Positions 7,047 to 14,733 of a stretch of 16,685 bases of DNA are shown piece after piece. A program made the translations under genes and the position numbers. How positions within the stretch are numbered: position 1 is the stretch's first letter; each line of letters starts with the position of its first letter. This stretch comes from an uncultured Clostridia bacterium (GTDB lineage: Bacteria > Bacillota > Clostridia > Oscillospirales > UBA644), in the NCBI GenBank assembly GCA_904502105.1, contig CAJGDF010000007.1, positions 1 through 16,685 of the forward strand, given 5' to 3'. The notes beneath the pieces are model-generated. The model saw nothing but the letters and a program-made list of their open reading frames with translations, was not told where the DNA came from and searched no databases.

Positions 7047-7727
7047 TTATTCGTTAATTCTGAAGCTGATCTCGGTGTACAACTGGGTAATAAAGCCAAC
7101 TACCTGCTGTACAAGGAAGAAAAGAAGAACGATGATAAATGCGATAACTGCCATACCGATGATAGAAAGGATAGCGGTTATAATAGCTTTCTTAACAGTG
7201 TACTGATGAGTTACCATCATACCGAAGAATACCATGCCGTAGCACCAAACGAGGCCGAAGCTTATAATGAAGGTGTACATAGCGGATTCGGAAAGAGTTA
7301 AGAAATTAGAGAGGGGGATAGCGAGGAGGTTGATAAGAGTCATGGGAACAGTCGCATAAGCGGTAGCTGTGAAAATGTCTCTTAATTTACCGTCACCATC
7401 CATAAGAGAGGTGAAGCACCAGTTTGCGATGATGAACAAAATAAAGGGAAGAACCGCAATTGTAAGCTCATAAGGGATGTTAAGGTTGAGCTTAGAACCG
7501 GGATCGCAGAAAAGATAGCCTGTATACTGTCTTTTGAGGATTGCGGAAATACCGAGTACGATGAAAAGGAATACAGCACCGGGAAGGTTATGATTGCGGT
7601 GGTCTCTTTTAAGTTCGTAGAAACCGTCGATGGGATGTGCGAGAATGTAGAAAGCATACGGAAGGCGTTTAAACATCTCGAGAATACCGGAGCCTAATCT
7701 TTTAGCGTAAAATCCTATAGACTGCAT
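7047..7727 (-). CDS. Yip1-family integral membrane protein
   Basis: This 226-residue protein has an N-terminal amphipathic part (about 1-46, KRLPYAFYILAHPIDGFYELKRDHR) followed by five or so membrane segments (about 48-64, 86-106, 120-143, 150-172, 181-212). The central GDGKLRDIFTATAYATVPM is typical of bacterial Yip1-domain proteins, whose molecular function is not established. Its ATG follows directly on the stop of the NHL gene with zero spacing. The AAAAGGAGGGC ribosome site is formed by that gene's last codons (Lys-Arg-Arg-Ala), which implies translational coupling and equal dosage. Its place between the propeller protein and the lipoprotein suggests an accessory membrane component of the uptake system. 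Confidence 0.83.
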   Translation of the reverse strand: MQSIGFYAKRLGSGILEMFKRLPYAFYILAHPIDGFYELKRDHRNHNLPGAVFLFIVLGISAILKRQYTGYLFCDPGSKLNLNIPYELTIAVLPFILFIIANWCFTSLMDGDGKLRDIFTATAYATVPMTLINLLAIPLSNFLTLSESAMYTFIISFGLVWCYGMVFFGMMVTHQYTVKKAIITAILSIIGMAVIAFIIVLLFFLVQQVVGFITQLYTEISFRINE

Positions 7728-9350
7728 TTATTTTGCCCTCCTTTTCTTATTCTTATTGTTTTTGCGTACGTTGCGTACAACATAGATCACGATAACAGCA
7801 ACTACAAGAGCGATGATACTGAGAACGATAAGAGTGAAGTTCTGAGAGAGCTCTTCTTTTCTGAGTTCGGTATAAGCCTTGGAGTAGTTGTCTTTTTCGT
7901 TAGCTTTGGAGTAGTATACGAGAGCCTTTTCGTAGTGTTCGAAACGGGATTCATCGTAGTTAGCCATAGCCTGACGCATTTCTGCTTTACCGAGACCGGT
8001 ATATGCGATGAACATGGTGGAGTTGAAAGTTGTGATTTCTTTCCAGAGTTCAGCAGCTTCGTCAAAACGACCGGAAGAGTTAGCTGTTACAGCCGCGTTG
8101 ATAAGTCTTGCATATTCGGTTGTCTCGTAAACGGTAATGGATTTATTACCGATATCGGAAATGATGATGTGTTCGCCACGGATAGCGATGGAGTTAGCGG
8201 TTCTGAAACGGCCGTTCTGGTCAGTAGCGGAGCCGCCGCCCATGTAAAGAAGGTTGCCGTCGGGATCGTATGTGAAGAAACGACCGGAACGGGCATCGAT
8301 GATGGTGTAACGTCCGCTTTCGTTGTCAACTGCTACGTCAACGATCTGAGGAGAAGAGTTGAAACTGAAAGTAAGGTCGCCGACCGGGGGGAATACGCCT
8401 GTTCTGCGGAGAACGTCAGAACCTGCGGGAGAGAGCTTCTTAACGGGAGCAAGAGCACCGGAAACGCTGTTGCTGCCGATAGCGGAGAGAAGGTCCATAC
8501 CGTCGATAGTGCTGATGGTAGAATAGATAAAGCCACGGTCGTCGATATTGATGTTACTGTATTTGGTAGGAACATATTTAACGAGCTGCTTTTTCTGTTC
8601 TTCGGTAGCGATAACACGCCAGAACCAGTCTGCTGCGTCATAAGTTACCGGAGGAGCACCGAGGAAGGAACGGAAGTTGCCTTCGTCGTCGATTTCAAGA
8701 AGACCTCTGTTAACAGCATACGCGATTACCTGATAGGAACCGGTTCTGTCAACAACGAGTTTAACGGGTTTGAAAACATAGTCGTCAATAACGTCTACGT
8801 CAACGCCCTGAACAACGCTCTGAACGTTACCTTCGATATCACAGCAAACGATACGTCTGTTCTGTGTGTCGGCAACGTAGATAAGGCCATCCTCGTCAAC
8901 ATAGACACCTTCGGGAGCAAAGAACTGATTCTTGTTGTGAGAAAGCATTTCCTGATCCTGGAAGGGAGAACCGTCGGAATTGGTTTTACCGGGGATATAT
9001 GTATAGAGGTTGGGGGAGTTTTTAAGAGTATCGATAATTGCTACGGTCTGATAGTCTTCGTCGATAACAACAATTCTGTTGCCGCCTTTATCTACGATAT
9101 AAAGAAGATCATTTCTAACGTAGAGGTCAGCGGGCTGGAATGATCTGTCGAGTCCGAGATCACTTGCGCCGAGAACTTTAACTGCCTTGTAAGCAAGAGG
9201 AGCTTCAACGGCGTTGCCGAGGTAGCTGTAAAGGTAGTTATCGGAGATTTCGGAGGTGATCGGAAGCGCAAATGCGGGAAGTGCGGTGGAAACGATCATA
9301 ACCGTGAGGAGAATAAGCGATACCGCGATTTTGATAAATCCGTTTTTCAT
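7728..9350 (-). CDS. Membrane-anchored NHL-repeat beta-propeller protein with TPR-like stalk
   Basis: A 540-residue protein. A signal peptide (1-28, ending AFALP) and a C-terminal transmembrane helix (505-526, FTLIVLSIIALVVAVIVIYVV) with a very basic tail (RNVRKNNKNKKRRAK) place the bulk outside the cell. The extracellular part shows NHL-type propeller blades: DLYVRNDLLYIVDKGGNRIVVID (75-97), FFAPEGVYVDEDGLIYVADTQNRRIV, then VDNESGRYTIIDARSGRF and IAIRGEHIIISDIGNKSI (to 408). Residues ~412-500 (FDEAAELWKEIT, GLGKAEMRQAMA, HYEKALVYYSKA) look like two or three TPR-like helical pairs forming a stalk to the membrane. It has AAAGGAG upstream of ATG. Propellers of this kind bind proteins or glycans. 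No enzymatic residues are evident, so a scaffold or glycan-binding role within the transport system is likely but unproven. Confidence 0.85.
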   Translation of the reverse strand: MKNGFIKIAVSLILLTVMIVSTALPAFALPITSEISDNYLYSYLGNAVEAPLAYKAVKVLGASDLGLDRSFQPADLYVRNDLLYIVDKGGNRIVVIDEDYQTVAIIDTLKNSPNLYTYIPGKTNSDGSPFQDQEMLSHNKNQFFAPEGVYVDEDGLIYVADTQNRRIVCCDIEGNVQSVVQGVDVDVIDDYVFKPVKLVVDRTGSYQVIAYAVNRGLLEIDDEGNFRSFLGAPPVTYDAADWFWRVIATEEQKKQLVKYVPTKYSNINIDDRGFIYSTISTIDGMDLLSAIGSNSVSGALAPVKKLSPAGSDVLRRTGVFPPVGDLTFSFNSSPQIVDVAVDNESGRYTIIDARSGRFFTYDPDGNLLYMGGGSATDQNGRFRTANSIAIRGEHIIISDIGNKSITVYETTEYARLINAAVTANSSGRFDEAAELWKEITTFNSTMFIAYTGLGKAEMRQAMANYDESRFEHYEKALVYYSKANEKDNYSKAYTELRKEELSQNFTLIVLSIIALVVAVIVIYVVRNVRKNNKNKKRRAK

Positions 9351-9367
9351 CTTTTTTCTCCTTTCAA

Positions 9368-10345
9368 TTAGTCTTTCATACCGGAGGATGCCATCGTTTC
9401 GAGAATGTTAGACTGGGTAATAACGAATGTAATAACCGGTACCAACATCATAACGATAGAAACTGCGGTTGCAACGCCGGCTCTTGCGATACCTGCAGCT
9501 GCGATCTGAGAAAGAGCGTAAGCGAGAGTTTTAAGCTCTTCGCGGTAGATAAAGATAGATGCACCCATGTTCCAAAGTTCCTGAACGGCGAACACGATAA
9601 GAGTGATCCAACCGGGTTTGATGGAGGGCATGAGGATCTGCCAGAAAATTCTGAATTCGCCTGCACCGTCGATACGTGCAGCTTCGAGAACGGAGTCGGG
9701 GAACTGGTCGATGAACTGTTTTACGAGGTACATCGCGGTGGAGTTACCGAGAGCGGGGATCAGAATGGAGTAGTATGTGTCGATCCAGCCGAGGTTAGCC
9801 ATGATAATGTAGTTAGCGATAGCTGCTGCCGGGGCTGCGAACATAAGAGAGAGAGTAACGATCTGGAATATAAAGTTTTTACCTTTAAACGAACGCTTCG
9901 AAACGGGGTAAGCACACATCGAAGCGGAGATAACTCTGAACGTTGTACCGACGACAGTGATAAATAATGTGTTGAACAAATATTTAGACATCGGAACGAG
10001 AGAGTTCGACATGATGTTAAAAAGGTCTATATAGTTTTTGAAGGTCGGGTTTTTAACTATAAGGTTCGGCGGGAAAAGCCAAAGCTCGTGGAGAGGCTTA
10101 AGGGACTGAGAGATCGCGTAAACAAGGGGGAAAGCCATGAAAGCACCCGCAATGAGAAGGAACGCGAACATCATAAGGTCGCCGCTGAACGATCTGTTAA
10201 CCCTGTTATACTTAAACAGCTTTTTCTTCTTATAATATATAAGACGGCCGTTTTCATCGTATTTCGGTCTGCGTTTTATAATACCGAAAAGGGGTTTAGG
10301 ATTTTTATAAACAACCTGAACTTCATCATCTAATCTTTCTGCCAT
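9368..10345 (-). CDS. Carbohydrate ABC transporter permease, MalG/AraQ type (first pair)
   Basis: A 325-residue membrane subunit with a canonical EAA loop (221-240, EAARIDGAGEFRIFWQILMP). Membrane segments are near 57-80, 122-145, 157-182, 189-210, 245-262 and 288-310. About 55 residues precede the first segment, strongly basic and probably cytoplasmic (KRRPKYDENGRLIYYKKKKLFKYNR). Its counterpart in the second pair also has an extended N-terminus of different sequence. The start has AAAGGAGGT upstream. It lies 24 bp after the first MalF-type permease and 17 bp before the propeller gene. No ATPase gene follows, so the EAA loop must recruit one encoded elsewhere. Confidence 0.94.
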   Translation of the reverse strand: MAERLDDEVQVVYKNPKPLFGIIKRRPKYDENGRLIYYKKKKLFKYNRVNRSFSGDLMMFAFLLIAGAFMAFPLVYAISQSLKPLHELWLFPPNLIVKNPTFKNYIDLFNIMSNSLVPMSKYLFNTLFITVVGTTFRVISASMCAYPVSKRSFKGKNFIFQIVTLSLMFAAPAAAIANYIIMANLGWIDTYYSILIPALGNSTAMYLVKQFIDQFPDSVLEAARIDGAGEFRIFWQILMPSIKPGWITLIVFAVQELWNMGASIFIYREELKTLAYALSQIAAAGIARAGVATAVSIVMMLVPVITFVITQSNILETMASSGMKD

Positions 10346-10369
10346 GATAAAAAACCTCCTTTTCCTTAA

Positions 10370-11278
10370 TTATTTACCGATACGGGCAAGAATGAACTGA
10401 ATAACTTTGTTTGCAACGAACGAAATGATAAAGAGAAGCGTAGCGATAGCGCACGCGTAACCCATTTCGAAACGAACCCCGCCGTAGTCGTCGAGGTGAT
10501 GCATGATGGTGTGGAGCGCATAGTCAGTGGTCGGGAAACCGAAGATCTGAGTAATGATACCGCCGACACCGAAAGAACCGGTGATGTTAAGAATAGCACC
10601 GAACATCAACTGACCTTTCATGGAGGGAAGAGTTACAAAGTAGAGTTCCTGCCATCTGTTTTTGATACCGTCAACCGCAGCTGCTTCGTAAAGAGAACGG
10701 TCAACAGTCTGAAGACCTGCAATGAAGGTAAGGAACGTTGTACCGAGAGCCTGCCAGAGGATACAAACGATACATACGGGCCACATGTATGCGGGGTCTT
10801 TAAGGAACAGGATCGGGTCTGTGGTAAGACCAAGGTTAAGGAGAACACCGTTGATATAACCGTAACGGTCACCGGAGAAGAGGAGCTGCCATACGAAACC
10901 GAAACCACCGGAAAGAGACGGAGCATAGAAGAGCAAGGTCAGGAATGCACGGGGTTTAGCGGGAACTTCGTTGATGAGCCAAGCAAGACCGAAACAGATA
11001 ATATAGCTGATAGGACCTGTTACGAGAGCTATAATAAATGTATTCTGGATAGCGAGGGTGAATATCTCGTCGTTAAGGAAGAGCTTTTCATAGTTGGCGA
11101 GGCCGACAAAAGTGGGCATTTCCAACATATTAAAGTTCGTAAGACTGATGAACAACGAAATGAAAACGGGGGCAACTGTAAATGTAAAGAAAGTTACAAG
11201 GAACGGACCGAGGAATACAATAAGGTCAAGGTTCTCAAACTTTTTCTTTTTTGAAATAGAGCTAACTTTGTTTTTCAT
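10370..11278 (-). CDS. Sugar ABC transporter permease, MalF/UgpA/LplB type (first pair)
   Basis: This 302-residue protein carries the EAA loop at 198-217 (EAAAVDGIKNRWQELYFVTLP). The first membrane segment (17-45, LDLIVFLGPFLVTFFTFTVAPV) and the following SLTNFN and FVGLANYEKLF are characteristic of the MalF/UgpA branch. Further segments lie near 78-101, 110-135, 168-190, 223-245 and 272-295. Unlike the MalF-type protein of the second pair it has no large loop insertion. It follows the solute-binding protein gene by 17 bp with AGGAGG before its ATG. Adjacency suggests that this pair receives substrate from that binding protein. Confidence 0.94.
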   Translation of the reverse strand: MKNKVSSISKKKKFENLDLIVFLGPFLVTFFTFTVAPVFISLFISLTNFNMLEMPTFVGLANYEKLFLNDEIFTLAIQNTFIIALVTGPISYIICFGLAWLINEVPAKPRAFLTLLFYAPSLSGGFGFVWQLLFSGDRYGYINGVLLNLGLTTDPILFLKDPAYMWPVCIVCILWQALGTTFLTFIAGLQTVDRSLYEAAAVDGIKNRWQELYFVTLPSMKGQLMFGAILNITGSFGVGGIITQIFGFPTTDYALHTIMHHLDDYGGVRFEMGYACAIATLLFIISFVANKVIQFILARIGK

Positions 11279-11295
11279 TGATATTTCCTCCTTCC

Positions 11296-14202
11296 TTAAT
11301 CAATTTCGAAACCGAGTTCAGCACGTTTGTAACGAAGCTCGTCATCGATAGGTTTAACATAGTCGAGAAGAGTTTCACGCGGGTCGGTTGCATCGTTAAC
11401 AACGCTGAGGAATGCGAAGTTAAGGTTACGAGTAAGAGCGTAGGAACCGGGAACCTGGGGATAACCTACAACGTATTCACGCTGTTCCATAAGAACTGCG
11501 AGTTCGTCTGCTCTCCAAGGCATTCTCTGAAGAGCTTCGGTGTTAGCGGTAGTGTAACGAGCTGCGGTACCGAGAATAGATTCGATTTCGCGGCCGTATT
11601 CAACCTGAGCTTCAGTGCCGGTCCACCACTTCATGTATTCCCAAGCAGCTTCCTTATCTTCAGCAGCAGCCATCATTACAGATGATACAGCGGAAGCGAT
11701 AACGGAACGGTCGATAGAACCGTCTTCTTTAACAGTACCGGGAACAAGGCCGAAGGACCAGAGGCCTTTGATTTCGGGTGCGAATACGGAGATCTGGTTG
11801 TAGAAGTCGTATGTCTGCATACCCATAGGCATTTCTGCAAATCTGAAACGGTTTGCAAAGTTAGATTCAACAGGGAGCTTATAGCTGGTGTAGAGGTCGG
11901 TCCACTGAATGAAGGATTCGATCGCTACTTCTGAGTCAAGAGCACAGGATTTACCTGCATCGTTGTAGAGCTGACCGCCGTTCTGATAGAGGAGGGTCTC
12001 AAACGCAGGAGGAGCAAAGTCCATGTATCTCTTCTGAAGTTTAGCAATGATGTCGTAAACTTCGTCCCATGTATTGGGAATAGAGAGATTGTATTCTTCA
12101 AGAATATCCTGACGGTAGAACATTACGAGGAATGTCTGGGTTTCGGGGAGACCGTAGTGACGGATGTCGCCGTTGCCCCAGTCAAGAGTTGTGGGAACGA
12201 TAGCGGAGTCGAGGAATGCTTCTGTAACTTCATCGAAGTCTTCGAATATATCAAGTTCCTGCAGTGCGTTACGGGCCGCATAGTTCATAACTGTTTCTGC
12301 ATCCTGGTTCATTGCTACGTCAGGACCTTTACCTGCGAGGGTAGAGGGCAAGAGAGCACCGGAGGGAACGAGTTCGAGGTCAACGTTGATACCGGTATCG
12401 GGAATGAAGCTGCGGTCAACGAGCTGACGAACTACCTGAGCGTAGTCACGCGCAGATGTAACACCCGCCATCCAAACTGTTACGCTCTGATCGTAAGTAT
12501 CGGAGCTTGTAGCGGAGATAGCGTTAACGTCGGTAAAGAAGGAGGAGAAGAACATTACAACCTGGTGTGCAATGCCGGCAAAGAAGTTTGTTTCTGCCTT
12601 GGGAACTTTGTAGTCCTTGTCTGCAACGAGGATGTAGTCAACTTCGAGAGGCTGCTCACGAGCGGTAAGGAGCCAAGAACCGAGGTTACCGATATTGTTC
12701 TTAAATCCGGAGAATTCCTTGGGAATCTTATCAGGATCTTCGTACATAGTATAGAGCTGGTCGAAAACAGTTTCGAGGGTAGCGGTCTGTTCGCCGCGTT
12801 CGCCGAGAATGTTAACGAGCTCGTCGTGGATCTTTTTGAGGATGTCAGCCTGAGCTTTAAGGTCAGAGATGGTTTCGGGAATTTCTTCGTCGAAGTCATA
12901 GTCTCTGTACTGGTCAGGAGACTGACCGGTGATCATGATGATACGGCGGTAGTCAGCGTTGAGCTTGATGATAACAGCTTCAACCGCGTTGATGATATCA
13001 GCCATATCGCCGAGAACTGCTTTAAGACGAATGGTGTTTTCGCCTTCGTTGAAGTGGAAGAGAAGATCGTTGTTATACTCGTCCTTGGGCTGAACCATCT
13101 GCCAGTTGGAGTTGTAACCAACACGTACAGCAGCAGCCTGCTCGTAGGGAAGTTCGTTGTTAACGGTGATTTCTCTGGAGGAGAATGCACCGGAAGCAGC
13201 GTTCTGACGGGCACGGATAGCGAGTTTGTACATACCTTCTTCAGCTACGTCAACAGTGTACTCGATCCACTGACCGGGGGTCTTCCAGGTAGAAGTACCG
13301 GAGGTAGAACCGAGCATGTTCATTTTAATGGTACCGGAGCTTGCGGGAGAAGTGGATGGGGAAGCTCTGTCAGTACCTGCGAAAAGGGTAGCTTCGGACT
13401 TAGCAGCAGGATATTCACACTCTATCTTAGCGATAAGGTCTGTACCGCTCTGATCGAGGTAAGCATACTCGGACATAGTGTCGTCGTAGTCTGTGTAAGT
13501 GGAAGCGCCGTAAAGTCTGAGACCGGAGATAGCGATGGGTTCACGAACGGAAGCGAACGTGATGGTGTGCTCACCTTTTTCAAAGTAGAACTGAAGGGCA
13601 CCGTCATAAGCGCCGGAGGAGTCCTTAAAGAAAGCACCGTCAACCCACTTGGGAGCTTCAACCTGAACGGGACGAAGCTGGTTACCGGTTTCATCCTGAA
13701 TGAAGTAGTTGTCGTGATCTTTGGGATCAGCAACGTCGTCGGCATAAATTCTGTCGAGAGATGTAGAACGTGCTTCGGTAAAGAGATATTCTCCGTCAAT
13801 GAGAATGCCTCTTTCGATAGCTGCACCTTTACCCGCGATGGGGAAATAGTCTACACCGATGGAATACATACCGGTTTTTTCGACATTGACTGTATACATT
13901 ATTTTACTGAGCTCAGTCGTTACAGCAACGTTGGAACGACCTTCGACGGTTTTAACTTCCGCATCACCGTTGATATCTTCGAACTGAGTTACGTCGATAT
14001 CGATAGGCTTGTCGGCAACAGCCGTCTTCATATAGTTCTGCAGGTATTCACCGTAAGAACCGCTCTTGTATACAGGCACAAATACCGAAACACCGGATTC
14101 TTCAACGATTCCCGAGCTTGCGAAAGACATAACGGGGAAGATCTGAACCGTCATAACAACAGCAAGAATGATCGCCAAAGATTTCAGTTTGCAAATGCGC
14201 AC
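11296..14202 (-). CDS. Giant extracellular solute-binding protein with N-terminal carbohydrate-binding-like modules
   Basis: At 968 residues this is more than twice the usual CUT1 binding protein. GTG start at 14202 with AAGGAAGGTG about 7 nt upstream. Residues 1-29 are a signal peptide (ending MSFASS) without a lipobox; its only early cysteine, C4, lies before the hydrophobic core. Residues ~65-235 and ~255-415 look like two beta-sandwich modules in the style of CBM6/CBM35: each has a 'Y-V-V-x-x-x-G-MY-x-I' strand (MYTVNVEKTGMYSIGV; IEYTVDVAEEGMYKLAI) and a late 'G-E-x-T-I-x' strand (FEKGEHTITF; FNEGENTIRL). A helical linker (~440-560) leads to a family-1 binding domain (572-968: VTVWMAG, KGPDVAM, YGLPETQTFLVMFYRQDIL, AAWEYMKWWTGTEAQVEYG). 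First gene of the operon, after its promoter. It probably captures a complex glycan; which one is unknown. Confidence 0.9.
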   Translation of the reverse strand: MRICKLKSLAIILAVVMTVQIFPVMSFASSGIVEESGVSVFVPVYKSGSYGEYLQNYMKTAVADKPIDIDVTQFEDINGDAEVKTVEGRSNVAVTTELSKIMYTVNVEKTGMYSIGVDYFPIAGKGAAIERGILIDGEYLFTEARSTSLDRIYADDVADPKDHDNYFIQDETGNQLRPVQVEAPKWVDGAFFKDSSGAYDGALQFYFEKGEHTITFASVREPIAISGLRLYGASTYTDYDDTMSEYAYLDQSGTDLIAKIECEYPAAKSEATLFAGTDRASPSTSPASSGTIKMNMLGSTSGTSTWKTPGQWIEYTVDVAEEGMYKLAIRARQNAASGAFSSREITVNNELPYEQAAAVRVGYNSNWQMVQPKDEYNNDLLFHFNEGENTIRLKAVLGDMADIINAVEAVIIKLNADYRRIIMITGQSPDQYRDYDFDEEIPETISDLKAQADILKKIHDELVNILGERGEQTATLETVFDQLYTMYEDPDKIPKEFSGFKNNIGNLGSWLLTAREQPLEVDYILVADKDYKVPKAETNFFAGIAHQVVMFFSSFFTDVNAISATSSDTYDQSVTVWMAGVTSARDYAQVVRQLVDRSFIPDTGINVDLELVPSGALLPSTLAGKGPDVAMNQDAETVMNYAARNALQELDIFEDFDEVTEAFLDSAIVPTTLDWGNGDIRHYGLPETQTFLVMFYRQDILEEYNLSIPNTWDEVYDIIAKLQKRYMDFAPPAFETLLYQNGGQLYNDAGKSCALDSEVAIESFIQWTDLYTSYKLPVESNFANRFRFAEMPMGMQTYDFYNQISVFAPEIKGLWSFGLVPGTVKEDGSIDRSVIASAVSSVMMAAAEDKEAAWEYMKWWTGTEAQVEYGREIESILGTAARYTTANTEALQRMPWRADELAVLMEQREYVVGYPQVPGSYALTRNLNFAFLSVVNDATDPRETLLDYVKPIDDELRYKRAELGFEID

Positions 14203-14232
14203 TGCAAAACACCTTCCTTAATTAATTGCTTG

Positions 14233-14258
14233 AAAAAACCGCCCGTACGGCCGCTTTT
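14233..14258 (-). promoter_or_regulatory. Leader hairpin with U-run: possible attenuator of the transport operon
   Basis: Between promoter and GTG start the minus strand reads AAAAGCGGCC-GTACG-GGCGGTTTTTT: a GC-rich stem with one G-G mismatch, flanked by paired A/T, and ending in six T. This resembles an intrinsic terminator inside the 5' leader (from about 14269). I see no clear alternative antiterminator stem and no leader peptide, so control by attenuation is only a hypothesis. Confidence 0.45.
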
Positions 14259-14275
14259 ACAGCTTTTGTCTGATA

Positions 14276-14304
14276 ATTATAATACTTTCCCTTAATCTTG
14301 TCAA
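14276..14304 (-). promoter_or_regulatory. Sigma-A promoter of the eight-gene transport operon
   Basis: Minus strand TTGACA (14304-14299), 17-nt spacer, TATAAT (14281-14276): a perfect consensus promoter. Predicted start of transcription is near 14269, about 67 nt before the GTG of the binding-protein gene. No other promoter of this quality was seen in the short gaps of the operon, supporting one transcript to the terminator at 1991-2023. Confidence 0.9.
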
Positions 14305-14733
14305 TAAGTTTTCCTCCCCTTCCCTAAAAGGGAAAATCGCCTTTTGAACCCGATTTGTGAAAGTTGACCACAATCTTATTATGTCATACTACATTTTTAG
14401 CTAATTTTACCCATCATATTTTTCGACCTGTATTACATGCATTACAAGAAAAACACCACATATAGACATTTTAAGAGTTAAAGAAAACTCTTGATCTACA
14501 TTTAGTGTCAAGCCTCAAAATTCAACGTTTTTGTGTTGTACAATTTCAACAAACTTTTTCGCCTTTTTCAAGTTTCGAAGTTTAGCCACATAAAAAAACG
14601 TAAACCGACACAGTTTTGCCTTTTTCACGACAGAACTGCATCATTGCGAATAAAGAGGTAAAAACATAAGGGCAGATTTTAGGGCATAAAAACGAAGTGA
14701 TGACAGGGCAGAATCAGAATAAAATGAGATAAA
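14305..14733. other. Non-coding region between murC and the transport operon, with candidate operators
   Basis: About 430 bp of AT-rich sequence with no credible gene on either strand and no clear murC terminator. Two elements stand out. GATTTGTG/CACAATC (14352-14375) is an inverted repeat about 50 bp upstream of the -35; it includes TGTGAAAGTTGACC, which resembles a catabolite (cre) box but lacks the central CG. TGTATTACATGCATTACAA (14429-14447) belongs to the same TGTAAT/ATTACA motif class as the cluster at 1036-1221. Short hairpins (14473-14492) lack U-runs. Operator roles are speculative. Confidence 0.4.

Noticed and set aside
7935..9143. 402-codon plus-strand open frame opposite the propeller gene
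   Set aside because: Antisense shadow of a strongly supported gene; low-complexity Val/Gly/Asp-rich product.
12157..14295. 712-codon plus-strand open frame opposite the binding-protein gene
   Set aside because: It is the antisense of a clearly coding gene with biased codons that leave few stops on the other strand. The product is rich in Val, Cys and Asn with no recognisable domain, and no ribosome site precedes it.
14618..14690. Terminator for murC
   Set aside because: T-runs are present on the minus strand, but no stem with more than a few pairs precedes them, so no terminator is claimed.
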